This document shows, piece after piece, positions 1 to 8,816 of a DNA stretch of 64,000 nucleotides. Every line of letters starts with the position of its first letter. The first letter of the stretch is position 1. The notes beneath the pieces are model-generated. The model was not told where the DNA came from. It saw nothing but the letters and a program-made list of their open reading frames with translations, and made no database searches. The stretch is taken from the NCBI GenBank assembly GCA_024398135.1, contig CP073750.1:620001-684000 (forward strand), written 5' to 3'. The position numbers and the translations under genes were made by a program. Source of the stretch: a bacterium SCSIO 12643 (GTDB lineage Bacteria > Bacteroidota > Bacteroidia > Flavobacteriales_G > Salibacteraceae).

Positions 1-47
1 CAAAATATTTATACACAAATCAGCAATTCAATAATCAACTGGAAAAA

Positions 48-575
48 ATGAGCGAGCACTATTTAAAACTACTACCTAAAATCACCACATTAATTTTTGA
101 TATAGACGGTGTACTAACTGATGGTATTGTGACGATAATGCCTAATGGTGATCAATTGAGAAGCTTAAATTCCAAAGATGGTTTTGCCATCCAACTTGCA
201 GTGCGTAAAGGATTAAAAGTTTGTGTAATTACAGGTGGAAATTCTGAAAATATTAAAATGCGTCTGGCTAAAATGGGTGTGACAGATGTCTATCTCAATA
301 TTGCACAAAAAATTGATACTTATGATGATATTAAAGTAATGTATGATTTGACAGATGAAGAGATTATGTATATGGGTGATGATCTTCCTGATTATGAAAT
401 CATGCAGCAAGTTGGAATTCCTGCTTGTCCACAGAATGCAGCAAGAGAGATTAGAGATATTTCCAAATACATTTCTGATCAGGATGGTGGTAAAGGTTGT
501 GTAAGGGATATCATTGAAAAAGTATTACGCGCTCAAGGAAAATGGATGACAGGTAAATCTGATTTAACATGGTAA
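48..575 (+). CDS. kdsC: KdsC-type HAD phosphatase
   Basis: HAD-superfamily phosphatase of the KdsC branch, expected to remove phosphate from 3-deoxy-D-manno-octulosonate 8-phosphate in lipopolysaccharide core synthesis. The protein (175 residues) has the nucleophile motif FDIDGVLTDG at residues 17-26 (Asp18 and Asp20), a VITGG motif near residue 62 and the acidic GDDLPD motif near residue 110, and no cap domain, which fits KdsC in length and layout. It is the first complete gene of the window and overlaps the UbiA-like gene by 7 bases, so the two are probably co-transcribed and translationally coupled. The family is clear; the exact substrate is inferred, because KdsC-like enzymes also act on related sugar acids. 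Confidence 0.85.
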   Translation: MSEHYLKLLPKITTLIFDIDGVLTDGIVTIMPNGDQLRSLNSKDGFAIQLAVRKGLKVCVITGGNSENIKMRLAKMGVTDVYLNIAQKIDTYDDIKVMYDLTDEEIMYMGDDLPDYEIMQQVGIPACPQNAAREIRDISKYISDQDGGKGCVRDIIEKVLRAQGKWMTGKSDLTW

Positions 576-1561
576 AAGAAAATTCTCAAACACCCCAGAT
601 CACCCATTTGTTTCGTCCATTAAATCTTTTAATTATAGGAGTTACCATGTATTTGCTGCGTGGAGGCTTATTAAAACCGATGCTGGGTTTTATAAGTAAA
701 CAGGTAGATCTTGAATTGGAATCTCAAATCCCGGAGTTTTGGTTTGCATTACTTGTACTAAGTGTGATTTTAATTGCAGCGGGTGGTTATATTATCAATG
801 ATATTAAGGATGTCAATACAGACCAACTTAATCATGGTAAAAATCCCGTTGGATCCTTGATTAGCTCTGAAAAGGCTTATTTGTGGTACCAAATCACTAC
901 TGTTTCTGGATTGATTCTTGGTTTTATCATTGGTTTCCATTTTGGAAATTACAATCTGGGAATCATTCAACTTACCGGAGCCATTTCCTTATGGTTTTAT
1001 TCCTATTACTTCAAAACCGAGTTTTTAGTAGGGAATCTAATTGTCGCATTTATGGTAGCCTTAGTTCCTTTGACCGTAGGAATTTATGAAGTATCATTAA
1101 TTCAAAACTTTTACATCTCACAAATCACAAAATTCCAGGATTTTAATTTCAACTTTGTAGCTTTCTGGTTTCTGGGATACTCGGCATTTGTTTTCTTACT
1201 TACCTGGATTCGGGAGTTAATTAAAGATATTGAAGATTTAGAAGGAGATCGTAAAACCGGAGCCCGTACGCTACCTATTCAATGGGGAGAAAAGGCAGCT
1301 AAAATTGTGGTTACCCTGCTCTATTTAGTTGTATTGGCTGGTATCCATATGATTCGAGGCGAATTCTTAACAGATCAAATTTCTTTGATTTTTATCCTAC
1401 TTATTATTTTCATGATTCTCTTTAATATCATTACAATATGGATGAATAAAACCATTTTGCTGTCCTGGAGTTCTTGGAATAAATTATTGTCCATGGTTGG
1501 GGTTTTATATCTGATCGCGTTGGGTTATATCATTAACAACGAATTGTTTTTCAATGTTTAA
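569..1561 (+). CDS. UbiA-family prenyltransferase
   Basis: Polytopic membrane prenyltransferase of the UbiA superfamily, 330 residues. Both prenyl-diphosphate/Mg2+ binding motifs are visible: NDIKDVNTD at residues 77-85 and DIEDLEGD near residue 222, followed by KTGARTLP. About eight or nine hydrophobic segments are present. In Bacteroidetes, family members in this kdsC-ubiA-maf arrangement are usually named geranylgeranylglycerol-phosphate geranylgeranyltransferase; the true product in these bacteria is not settled, so only the family is asserted here. The gene overlaps kdsC by 7 bases and maf by 8 bases, a tight operon. Confidence 0.85.
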   Translation: MVKENSQTPQITHLFRPLNLLIIGVTMYLLRGGLLKPMLGFISKQVDLELESQIPEFWFALLVLSVILIAAGGYIINDIKDVNTDQLNHGKNPVGSLISSEKAYLWYQITTVSGLILGFIIGFHFGNYNLGIIQLTGAISLWFYSYYFKTEFLVGNLIVAFMVALVPLTVGIYEVSLIQNFYISQITKFQDFNFNFVAFWFLGYSAFVFLLTWIRELIKDIEDLEGDRKTGARTLPIQWGEKAAKIVVTLLYLVVLAGIHMIRGEFLTDQISLIFILLIIFMILFNIITIWMNKTILLSWSSWNKLLSMVGVLYLIALGYIINNELFFNV

Positions 1562-2129
1562 ACATCTTGATTCATACAATATTACTTTAGCTTCCAATTC
1601 TCCTAGAAGAAAACAACTTTTGGGAAACTTAGGAATTGAATTTAAAACCAGAAGTTCTCAAGGAGAAGAAACATATCCGGATGATTTACCTCCAATTGAA
1701 GTTGCTAAATTCTTAGCTATTCAAAAAGCAGATTGGTTTACAGATTTAACTGAGCATGACCTTTATATTACTGCGGATACCATAGTAATCGTAGATCATA
1801 TAGTTTTAGGAAAACCTCAGGATGTTCAGGAAGCCTTAGAAATGATCCAACAACTAGCAGGTAAAACCCATCAGGTAGTAACAGGTGTATGCATCAAATC
1901 AAAAAATAAATTGATCTCTTTTGATGCAGTTACGGATGTTACTTTTAAAAGTCTTTCGGATGAGACCATTCGATATTACATCGATACATACCAACCATTT
2001 GATAAAGCCGGTTCCTATGGAATTCAGGAATGGATCGGAATGATTGGAATCACCGAGTTAAAAGGTTCGTATTTTAATGTGATGGGGCTGCCTACTGACA
2101 AGCTTTTTGACGCGCTTAAAAACTTTTAA
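1554..2129 (+). CDS. maf: Maf nucleotide pyrophosphatase
   Basis: Maf/YhdE-type nucleoside triphosphate pyrophosphatase, a house-cleaning enzyme that hydrolyses non-canonical or excess nucleotides such as dTTP/UTP. At 191 residues it has the usual family length. The N-terminal signature ASNSPRRKQLL (residues about 13-23) and the acidic ADTIVIVD segment near residue 70 are present, and the segment DKAGSYGIQEW near residue 145 is the standard C-terminal family motif. It overlaps the preceding ubiA-like gene by 8 bases and closes that operon. Substrate preference within the Maf family (dTTP/UTP versus 7-methyl-GTP) is inferred only. Confidence 0.9.
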   Translation: MFKHLDSYNITLASNSPRRKQLLGNLGIEFKTRSSQGEETYPDDLPPIEVAKFLAIQKADWFTDLTEHDLYITADTIVIVDHIVLGKPQDVQEALEMIQQLAGKTHQVVTGVCIKSKNKLISFDAVTDVTFKSLSDETIRYYIDTYQPFDKAGSYGIQEWIGMIGITELKGSYFNVMGLPTDKLFDALKNF

Positions 2130-2214
2130 TAACTATTTGTTATTCTTTAATTAAGCTAAAAACAGGGCTTAAATTTTACTTTTATTTTACGAAATGGAAC
2201 GTCTATAAAGGAAT

Positions 2215-2271
2215 AAGACCCTGTCTCTCGACAAGGTCTTCTTCAACCATCTACTTAACCCTACTCTTAAA
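2215..2271. repeat. Hairpin plus 23-nt tail, copy 1
   Basis: Hairpin at 2215-2240 with arms AAGACC-C-TGTC and GACA-A-GGTCTT around a TCTC loop, followed at 2249-2271 by a tail beginning ATCTACTTAACCCTA. The tail matches copy 2 at 21 of 23 positions although the hairpin sequences themselves differ. This is the pattern expected if stem base-pairing, and not stem sequence, is conserved. Confidence 0.6.
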
Positions 2272-2385
2272 TATCGTATCTACTAATAGGTGTAGAAAAA
2301 TGCTTTTGGGCTTAAAGTATGATGCAAATTTACGATCAATTTCTAATATTCCAACTATTATTTCAGTTTTTTTTCGGCTAAAGGG

Positions 2386-2445
2386 AACTTTAATTTGCCT
2401 CCCGACAAATTAAAGTTCTACTATCTACTTAACCCTAAACTTAAA
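2386..2445. repeat. Hairpin plus 23-nt tail, copy 2
   Basis: Perfect 12-bp stem at 2386-2397 and 2406-2417 (AACTTTAATTTG and its complement) with an 8-base loop, followed at 2423-2445 by the second copy of the ATCTACTTAACCCTA tail. It lies 7 bases past the trxA stop on the opposite strand, so it may also act in trxA mRNA termination or stability. Confidence 0.6.
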
Positions 2446-2452
2446 CTTTTAC

Positions 2453-2815
2453 TTAAGCCGTAACGACTAGTTCTTTATTGATAATATCAGCCAAAGCTTC
2501 TTTTGGAAGTGCTCCGGCTTGCATCATTGGTTGTCCATTTACCGGTACGAAAAGTATACTTGGAATAGAACGAATTCCAAATACAGCAGACAATTCTTGT
2601 TCAACTTCAGTGTCTACTTTATATATGTTTAATTTACCATCGTACTCTTCTGACAGTTCTTCTAAAATTGGAGCTACCATTTTACATGGGCCACACCAAT
2701 CTGCATAAAAATCTATAATTGCAGGAACCGAATCATTATATTCCCACTCTTGCTTTTGCGTGAAATCAAAGAACTTTTCTTTGAATCCCTGCGTTGTTAA
2801 TTTTATTGTTGCCAT
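2453..2815 (-). CDS. trxA: Thioredoxin
   Basis: Classical thioredoxin, the general cytoplasmic disulfide reductant. The WCGPCK active site sits near residue 41 within the usual context FYADWCGPCKMVAPI, and the cis-proline motif IRSIPS follows near residue 85. The start is taken at the ATG at 2815-2813. An upstream in-frame GTG at 2842 would add nine residues, but it falls inside a perfect TAnnTTTG promoter box (2849-2842), so it should not be transcribed. The resulting 120-residue protein is slightly longer than E. coli TrxA. Confidence 0.92.
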   Translation of the reverse strand: MATIKLTTQGFKEKFFDFTQKQEWEYNDSVPAIIDFYADWCGPCKMVAPILEELSEEYDGKLNIYKVDTEVEQELSAVFGIRSIPSILFVPVNGQPMMQAGALPKEALADIINKELVVTA

Positions 2816-2841
2816 AATCTTATTGTCTAAATTTGTGGGCA

Positions 2842-2849
2842 CAAAGTTA
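2842..2849 (-). promoter_or_regulatory. TAnnTTTG -7 box for trxA
   Basis: On the minus strand this reads TAACTTTG, a perfect match to the Bacteroidetes -7 element, 26 bases upstream of the chosen trxA ATG. It overlaps the alternative GTG start and therefore decides the start codon. Confidence 0.6.
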
Positions 2850-2899
2850 CGTGCGCTTTTAAGTTTAAAATGTAACTTTCATTACAAATATGTTTTTAT

Positions 2900-3322
2900 A
2901 TGATTTGGTTTAAAGATTACAAGATTACGGATTGGGAAGACCGTGGTAAAAATACCATTCACGATTCGTTAGGCATAGAAATTACGGAGGTGGGTGAAAA
3001 TACCATATCCGGAAGAATGCCTATCGATGAGCGCACATTTCAACCCATGAGGATTTTACATGGAGGTGCTTCTGTAGTTCTGGCTGAATCATTGGGAAGC
3101 ATTGGTTCTTCTATGATTGTAGATCCTGACCAATACTTTGCAGTAGGGCAATCTATCAATGCCAATCATGTACGCCCGGGAATCAAAGGATGGGTATCAG
3201 GTACGGCAAAACCGATTCATATTGGTAGCCGATCACATATTTGGGATATCGAATTGTTTAACGATGACCAGAAGTTGGTCTGTACATGCAGACTCACTAT
3301 GGCGATCGTTAAAAAAGCCTAA
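2900..3322 (+). CDS. menI: Hotdog thioesterase, MenI/YdiI-like
   Basis: Hotdog-fold acyl-CoA thioesterase, 140 residues. The segments MPIDERTFQPM, LHGGASVVLAES and INANHVRPG follow the pattern of E. coli YdiI (MenI), the 1,4-dihydroxy-2-naphthoyl-CoA hydrolase of menaquinone synthesis; the glutamate in VVLAES is the expected catalytic base. The gene is transcribed divergently from trxA and is convergent with the giant TPR protein, whose stop lies 2 bases beyond. A role in menaquinone synthesis is inferred from similarity, since no other men gene is nearby. Alternative: a broader-range PaaI-type thioesterase. Confidence 0.85.
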   Translation: MIWFKDYKITDWEDRGKNTIHDSLGIEITEVGENTISGRMPIDERTFQPMRILHGGASVVLAESLGSIGSSMIVDPDQYFAVGQSINANHVRPGIKGWVSGTAKPIHIGSRSHIWDIELFNDDQKLVCTCRLTMAIVKKA

Positions 3323-3324
3323 AT

Positions 3325-6300
3325 CTAGAATTTATACTTACGGATGTTCCAGTTGTAAGCATCCTCTCTAATCTTTTTACCATTTAGGTAGTAGAAGTGT
3401 TCTCCCCATGGGTAATCAAATCGGATCAGGTATCTGCCTTCCCCATTTTCTACGATAATACTCTTGGTCAATACAACATCATTTTCAGTATCGACTTCTT
3501 CCGTAATTCCATCCGGATATCTCTTGGCCAATTCTTCAGGTGAATTCTTACGAAGTTCTGCCAAATAAGCTTCTCTTTTCTTTCTGGCTTCTTCCTGCCT
3601 TTTCTCTAATTCAATAGCAGCCAATCTTTGTCTTTCTTTTTGCGCGGCTATTCTTTCCGCCTCAATCACTTTATATTGCTCCATTGCATTATTATATTTA
3701 GACTGTACACCACTGTCTTCCGGTTTTAACTCTAAAGCTTTTTTATAAGATGAAACCGCCAACTTTAAATTTTTATCTCCCATCGCCTGATCACCATTTG
3801 CTACATAAGATTTAAAATCATCCTCTAATTGCGCTAACCTTTGCGCTTCCGCTTCTTTCTTCAGCCTTTCTTTTTCTAATGCTGCTAATCTAGCCGCCTC
3901 CTCAGCCCTAGCCTTTTCAGCAGCAGCTAATGCTGCAGCCTTCCCTTGTCTGGCTGCACTTAACTTTTCTTTAGGATACGCTTCTTCAGGTTTCAAAGCC
4001 ATTGCACCTTCATAACTTTTAATGGCCTCGTCCCATAATTCTGAATTCAACGCCTGATCACCGGACATGATAAACCCATTATAGTTATCCTCCAATTGTT
4101 GCGCTTTTTGTGCTGCTGCAGCCTTTTTCTCCTCTTCTAAAAACTGCGCCCATAACGCTTCAGTTTCTTCTAGTTTTTGCTTTGGTAATTCTTCTTCCGG
4201 CTTCAGTTTGGAAGCCCCAAAATAAAATCGTTTCGCATCTGCAAACTTGTTATTTTGTAACGCTTCATCCCCATTTTTCATACGTTCCTGATAATCGGCT
4301 TCTAAAGCTTCAGCTTGTTGGGCTAAATCTTTTTCTTTTTGAATTAAAGCTTCGATCTCCGCAATACGTTCTACAGGTCCTTTATTATCTGGTTTCAACT
4401 CCAACGCAGCATTAAAACTTGATTTCGCAGCATCCCAGTTCTTTTCAGAAATAAAGCTTTCGCCTTCGGACATCAACTGACTGTATTGACGATCAATCTC
4501 TTTTTGTTTCTCCAGTTCAGCCGCATTTTGTGCCAGAATCAGTTCCTGAATTTCCGATAGTCTATTCGAAGGATAAGTCTCTTTAGGTTTTAGCTTTAAA
4601 GCTTGTTCGTAATCCGCTTTTGCACTTTCATAATCCTTACTTCCAAATGATTTATCTGCTTTTGCAATCAGATCTTCATATTGTTTATTGAGTGCCTGAG
4701 CCTGCGCCTCTTTTGCTTTTTCAGCAGCCAATGCCTCTTGTTCCTTAGCTTGTAGTTTAGCCAATTCACTTTGCATTTCTTCTACCCTGGGATTATCCGG
4801 GAAGAATGCCTGCGCAGAATTAATCGCTCTTAAAGCCAAATCCCAATCGCTATCTTTGATAGCTTGCTCATACTCTTTGACTGCCTTTTTAAAATCTTCC
4901 TGCTTTTGTTTTTCTTCTTGAGCCAATCTCTCTCGTTCTGCAGCTTCCTGTTCAGCTTTGAGTTTAGCTTCTTCTTCTAATCTCGCTTTTTCAGCCGCTT
5001 CTGCGGCTAACCTTTCTTGCTCTGCAGCTTCAGCAGCAGCCTTTTCCGCTGCAAGTTTTTCTTCTTCCGCTTTGAGTCTGGCTTCTTCTTCCAATCTCGC
5101 TTTTTCAGCTGCCTCCGCAGCTAACCTTTCTTGCTCTGCAGCTTCCGCAGCAGCCTTTTCTGCGGCAAGTTTTTCTTGTTCTGCTTTGAGTCTGGCTTCT
5201 TCTTCTAATCTCGCTTTTTCAGCTGCCTCTGCAGCTAATCTTTCCTGCTCAGCAGCTTCTGCAGCAGCCTTTTCTGCGGCAAGTCTCTCTTGTTCTGCTT
5301 TGAGTCTGGCTTCTTCTTCTAATCTCGCTTTTTCAGCCGCTTCTTCTGCAAGTCTTTTTTCCTCCGCAATTAATTTATCCAACTCTTGCAATTTCGCTCC
5401 CGGATCAGATTCTTCAGGTTTTAATTTCTTTGCTTCGTTAAATGCCTGACGTGCATTATCCCAATTTTTTTCCGTCAAAGCTTTATTCCCTAAAGCCATG
5501 GCACTTTCATATTGCTTTTGCGTTTTTAACCTGGCTTCTTCTTCCGCCTTTTGCTTTAACGCCAATTCCTCTGCAGCTTTTTTACCTGATTTCGCCTGCG
5601 TCAATAACTTTTTGACATCCGTATGATCCGGCTTAATTGAACTTGCAGTTACAAAAGATTCTATAGCAATATCCCATTTTTCATTGGCTAAAGCTTCTTC
5701 ACCAATCTTCTTATGTTTTTGGAATTCCGATTCTTGTTGTTCAGCCTTCTTTTTGGCTTCTAATTCTTCTGCAATTTTTCCTTTGGCTTCTGTAATTCTG
5801 GTTTTCGGATAAGATTCTGAAGATTTTAAACCCGCAGCTTGTTCATACACGGGGATCGCAGATTCCCAATCTTTGGAATTAAAAAACTGATCTGCTTTAG
5901 TGATTAACCCTTTATATTCTTTGTCAATTCGTGCACGCTCTCTTTCTGCTAAATAATCCGCTTTGAGTTTATCTACAGAATTATATTGTTCTTTAGCATA
6001 AGCTTCTGCAGGCTTTGTTTCCATAGCCAACTTATATTTAGCTTTAGCTGTTTCCCAATCTTTAGCTGCCAATGCTTGATCTCCGGCATCTATCATCGCT
6101 TGATAACGCTTATCCAATTTAATTTGCTCTGCCTGAGCTTCAGCTTCGGCTTTTAATTTATCCACCCGTACCGCCTGCTCTCTTGGATAAGATTCATCCG
6201 GCTTTAATTTCGATGCTTTTTGAAATTGTTGTTTCGCTACATCCCAACTTTTTGAAGCCAGTGCCTTTTCTGCCGTAGCAATTGCCGCATCATATTGCTT

Positions 6301-6828
6301 TTGAATCGCAGCAGCCTGAGCAGCTGCTTTAGCTTCAGCTTTTAATTTCTCTACCTTGCTGATTTGAGATTTTGGATATTGCTCATCCGGATTCGCAGCG
6401 GCTGCCGCTTTATACCCTGCAATGGCTTCATCCCATTTTTCACTGGCCATTAAAGCATCCGCTTTGGCAATTAATCCTTCGTATTTTTTTCTGGCTTCGG
6501 CTTCCTTCGCCTTTGCAATTTCCTGGTCAATCAAAGCCAATCGCGAAGAAGCAAATTCAGAATCAGGTTTTAGTTTTAACATCTGACCATAATACTCCTT
6601 GGCTTTTTCAAACTTTTTAGTCTTAAAAGCCGCATCTGCTTTAACCTTTATCGCCTTATATTCTTTTTCAATCTTCTCCGCTTCTTTTTGCTTCGCAGAC
6701 TCATCATCTAACTCACTTCCAATACTATTCAGAATATCCTCTTCACTTTGCGCCATTGTAATCTGAGGAACTCCCACCAAACAAATGAGTACAACAATAA
6801 AACCCCAGAAATTAAAATTCATATTCAC
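3325..6828 (-). CDS. Giant TPR/coiled-coil exported protein
   Basis: Exported protein of 1167 residues with an N-terminal signal peptide (hydrophobic residues 7-26, ending QSE). I count about 13 degenerate TPR-like units of the form A..AL..K.W..A...Y..A..LKP.E.YP: seven before and six after a central A/E/K-rich coiled coil. That coiled coil (residues roughly 490-640) contains a 38-residue unit repeated about 3.5 times, seen in the DNA as a 114-base tandem repeat. A short non-repetitive C-terminal domain with RFDYPWGEHFYYLNG ends the protein. No enzymatic motif is seen. The layout resembles TolA-like or periplasmic scaffold proteins, so an envelope-spanning structural role is plausible but unproven. 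Confidence 0.8.
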   Translation of the reverse strand: MNMNFNFWGFIVVLICLVGVPQITMAQSEEDILNSIGSELDDESAKQKEAEKIEKEYKAIKVKADAAFKTKKFEKAKEYYGQMLKLKPDSEFASSRLALIDQEIAKAKEAEARKKYEGLIAKADALMASEKWDEAIAGYKAAAAANPDEQYPKSQISKVEKLKAEAKAAAQAAAIQKQYDAAIATAEKALASKSWDVAKQQFQKASKLKPDESYPREQAVRVDKLKAEAEAQAEQIKLDKRYQAMIDAGDQALAAKDWETAKAKYKLAMETKPAEAYAKEQYNSVDKLKADYLAERERARIDKEYKGLITKADQFFNSKDWESAIPVYEQAAGLKSSESYPKTRITEAKGKIAEELEAKKKAEQQESEFQKHKKIGEEALANEKWDIAIESFVTASSIKPDHTDVKKLLTQAKSGKKAAEELALKQKAEEEARLKTQKQYESAMALGNKALTEKNWDNARQAFNEAKKLKPEESDPGAKLQELDKLIAEEKRLAEEAAEKARLEEEARLKAEQERLAAEKAAAEAAEQERLAAEAAEKARLEEEARLKAEQEKLAAEKAAAEAAEQERLAAEAAEKARLEEEARLKAEEEKLAAEKAAAEAAEQERLAAEAAEKARLEEEAKLKAEQEAAERERLAQEEKQKQEDFKKAVKEYEQAIKDSDWDLALRAINSAQAFFPDNPRVEEMQSELAKLQAKEQEALAAEKAKEAQAQALNKQYEDLIAKADKSFGSKDYESAKADYEQALKLKPKETYPSNRLSEIQELILAQNAAELEKQKEIDRQYSQLMSEGESFISEKNWDAAKSSFNAALELKPDNKGPVERIAEIEALIQKEKDLAQQAEALEADYQERMKNGDEALQNNKFADAKRFYFGASKLKPEEELPKQKLEETEALWAQFLEEEKKAAAAQKAQQLEDNYNGFIMSGDQALNSELWDEAIKSYEGAMALKPEEAYPKEKLSAARQGKAAALAAAEKARAEEAARLAALEKERLKKEAEAQRLAQLEDDFKSYVANGDQAMGDKNLKLAVSSYKKALELKPEDSGVQSKYNNAMEQYKVIEAERIAAQKERQRLAAIELEKRQEEARKKREAYLAELRKNSPEELAKRYPDGITEEVDTENDVVLTKSIIVENGEGRYLIRFDYPWGEHFYYLNGKKIREDAYNWNIRKYKF
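4930..5345 (-). repeat. 114-bp tandem repeat inside TPR gene
   Basis: In-frame tandem repeat with a period of exactly 114 bases: the marker TCTCGC recurs at 4981, 5095, 5209 and 5323 on the plus strand. It encodes a 38-residue A/E/K-rich heptad-like unit beginning LAAEKAAAEAAEQER. The copies differ mainly by synonymous changes. Copy number is likely to vary between strains. Confidence 0.85.
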
Positions 6829-7065
6829 ACAAAATTTCTAGTCCATATCCCCTATCCAAATATGAACTTATGATTGAAAACTTTGCTAAAATAACTAAAG
6901 CATTTGATATATTTTAATTTGTTTCCCACATCCAAAAAATCGGTATAATTATTATTAATCTTTTAAATAATCCCATAAATAATTGTATGCACAACTCACC
7001 CCACATTCCAATAAATACATGTAGATTTACAATCTCAGAATTTAATAACTAAAACAATATAAATT

Positions 7066-7674
7066 ATGTCTTTTACATTACCAGATTTACCATACGCATT
7101 CAACGGTTTAGAGCCTCATATTGATGCCATGACCATGGAAATTCACCATGATAAACATCACGCAGGTTATACTAACAATTTGAACAATGCGATTCAAGGA
7201 ACAGATTTAGAAAATGCTTCTATCGAAGATATTTTGGCTGATATCTCAAACCAATCAGGAGCAGTAAGAAATAATGGTGGCGGATATTATAACCACTGTA
7301 TGTTTTGGGAAGTAATGTCACCAAACGGTGGTGGAGCTCCAACCGGAGAACTAGGAGATGCAATCAACGCAAAATTCGGTTCTTTTGAAGCTTTTAAAGA
7401 TGAGTTCTCAAAAGCTGCTGCAACAAGATTCGGTTCTGGATGGGCTTGGTTAGTTGTTGATGCTTCAGGAAACTTAGCTGTAACTTCTACTGCAAATCAG
7501 GACAATCCAATGATGGATATCGCAGAGGTTAAAGGAACTCCAATTTTATGTGTGGACGTATGGGAACACGCATACTACTTAAAATATCAAAACCGCAGAC
7601 CAGAATACATCGAAAACTTCTTCAATGTTGTTAACTGGGATGAAGTAACTAAAAGATATAATGCAGCTAAATAA
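7066..7674 (+). CDS. sodA: Superoxide dismutase, Mn/Fe type
   Basis: Iron/manganese superoxide dismutase, 202 residues, converting superoxide to hydrogen peroxide and oxygen. The metal ligands are recognisable: the histidine in EIHHDKHH (near residue 27), the histidine in YYNHCMFW (near 77), and the Asp and His of DVWEHAYY (near 167-171). The active-site glutamine appears in STANQDNP, which is the position typical of Mn-type enzymes, so Mn or cambialistic use is favoured. No signal peptide is present, hence cytoplasmic. It is monocistronic, ended by a strong terminator at 7697. Confidence 0.93.
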   Translation: MSFTLPDLPYAFNGLEPHIDAMTMEIHHDKHHAGYTNNLNNAIQGTDLENASIEDILADISNQSGAVRNNGGGYYNHCMFWEVMSPNGGGAPTGELGDAINAKFGSFEAFKDEFSKAAATRFGSGWAWLVVDASGNLAVTSTANQDNPMMDIAEVKGTPILCVDVWEHAYYLKYQNRRPEYIENFFNVVNWDEVTKRYNAAK

Positions 7675-7696
7675 TTAGTATCGCATATAAATGATT

Positions 7697-7723
7697 AAAG
7701 GGAGCTTATAGCTCCCTTTTTTT
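7697..7723 (+). terminator. Rho-independent terminator after sodA
   Basis: Nine-base stem AAAGGGAGC/GCTCCCTTT with a TTATA loop, followed directly by a run of seven T. It is placed 22 bases after the sod stop. Confidence 0.9.
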
Positions 7724-7806
7724 GTGTTTGAGTTTTTCTGGTTTAATACTCTTTATACTTAAATATCGATGTATCTTTAGCATTTAGTTACCAGATATTC
7801 TAACAA

Positions 7807-8295
7807 ATGCCCAAAATTGAACTTCGAACAGAAATAAAAGCTGATCGAGATGTCGTATTTGACCTTTCAAGAAGTATTGATTTACATACAAAATCAACTA
7901 AATCAACAAACGAAGAAGCTATCGCTGGGAAAACTAGTGGATTAATTGATTTGGGAGAAAGTGTTACTTGGAGAGCAAAACACTTTGGGTTTTATCAAAA
8001 TCTAACTTCAAAAATCACGAAGTTTGATCACCCTAAATGTTTTACAGATGAAATGGTGAAAGGGGCTTTTAAGGGATTTAAACATGATCATTATTTCACT
8101 GAATTAAATAAAGGGACTTTGATGACAGACTTATTTGAATATGAATCACCTTTTGGAGTATAAGGGAAATTAGCCGATAAATTATTTCTCAAAAAATACA
8201 TGACCGAATTCTTAATTGACCGAAATCGAATAATAAAAGAATACGCAGAATCAAATAAGTGGAAAGACGTACTAAAAAAAGTCGATGGCTATTAA
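7807..8295 (+). pseudogene. SRPBCC-family gene with in-frame stop
   Basis: START/SRPBCC-type ligand-binding protein interrupted by a TAA at 8161-8163. The first part (118 codons) ends ...FEYESPFGV. The same frame then continues without further stops as GKLADKLFLKKYMTEFLIDRN and on to a natural stop at 8293-8295, which is the expected C-terminal helix of this family. A single base change (TTA Leu to TAA) would explain the break, since a Leu before GKLAD is normal in relatives. The complete gene would be 162 codons. It may be a recent pseudogene, a sequencing error, or a truncated but functional protein. Confidence 0.75.
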
Positions 8296-8353
8296 CTCCA
8301 AATAAGTACTTTCAAATCGAGGGCCTATAAATATAGTCATACAACAACATCAA

Positions 8354-8806
8354 ATGGATATTCAGATAGTTCATATCATAATTGTTTTAGTAGCATTTCT
8401 AATAGGTAAATATCCTCGATATAAAACATCAAGAGTTATTTTCTGGGTATTATCCATATCTCTGATGCTTCAAGTCATCCAATTGAATTGGGCCATAACT
8501 CTAGGGTATATTGGGCTATTAACTGGAGCTATCATTTTATCAATTAATTCCTTTAAAATTACAAAGAACTCTAGAAGCAGTTTGATTTACACCCTAGGGA
8601 TTACCGTTCCCGTAATAATTCATTTAGTGTTTACCGTTCAACGTTATCCTTATACATCAATAGTCATATATACTCAAATAGTATCAATCATATCCTGGGT
8701 TTTAGTTGTAACATATCATAAAAAATGGTTGAATCCGAATTTCAGTTCGCTTTCAATTCTGACATATTGGGCTTTAACACAATTCATTATTTATCAAACA
8801 ACGTAA
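8354..8806 (+). CDS. Hypothetical membrane protein
   Basis: Small integral membrane protein of 150 residues that I do not recognise. Five hydrophobic segments are visible (roughly residues 5-18, 28-58 as two, 76-96, 105-120 and 133-148) with short basic loops such as KYPRYKTSR and YHKKWLNP. No catalytic motif is apparent. It is followed after 10 bases by another small membrane-anchored protein and probably shares its transcript. It sits in a short accessory stretch with the broken SRPBCC gene. Confidence 0.6.
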   Translation: MDIQIVHIIIVLVAFLIGKYPRYKTSRVIFWVLSISLMLQVIQLNWAITLGYIGLLTGAIILSINSFKITKNSRSSLIYTLGITVPVIIHLVFTVQRYPYTSIVIYTQIVSIISWVLVVTYHKKWLNPNFSSLSILTYWALTQFIIYQTT

Positions 8807-8816
8807 AGCAAGAATT

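Larger units (their letters stand above)
2130..2452. other. Intergenic region with two structured repeats
   Basis: Non-coding 323-base region between two convergent genes (maf and trxA). It contains two long hairpins, each followed by a nearly identical 23-base tail (annotated separately). No ORF with coding character was seen. One or both hairpins may serve as transcription terminators for the converging transcripts, but neither has the usual adjacent T-run on the strand needed. Confidence 0.6.

Noticed and set aside
2816..2842. GTG start at 2842 for trxA
   Set aside because: The codon lies within a perfect TAnnTTTG box, so it should precede the transcript start.
4930..5345. Possible CRISPR array from regular 114-bp repeats
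   Set aside because: The repeats are contiguous, in frame and coding; no spacers exist and no cas genes are present. No other CRISPR-like array was seen in the window.
4958..5449. Open frame of 163 codons rich in Ser, Ala, Leu on the plus strand
   Set aside because: It is the complement of the A/E/K-rich tandem repeat in the TPR gene; its repetitiveness is inherited from the other strand.
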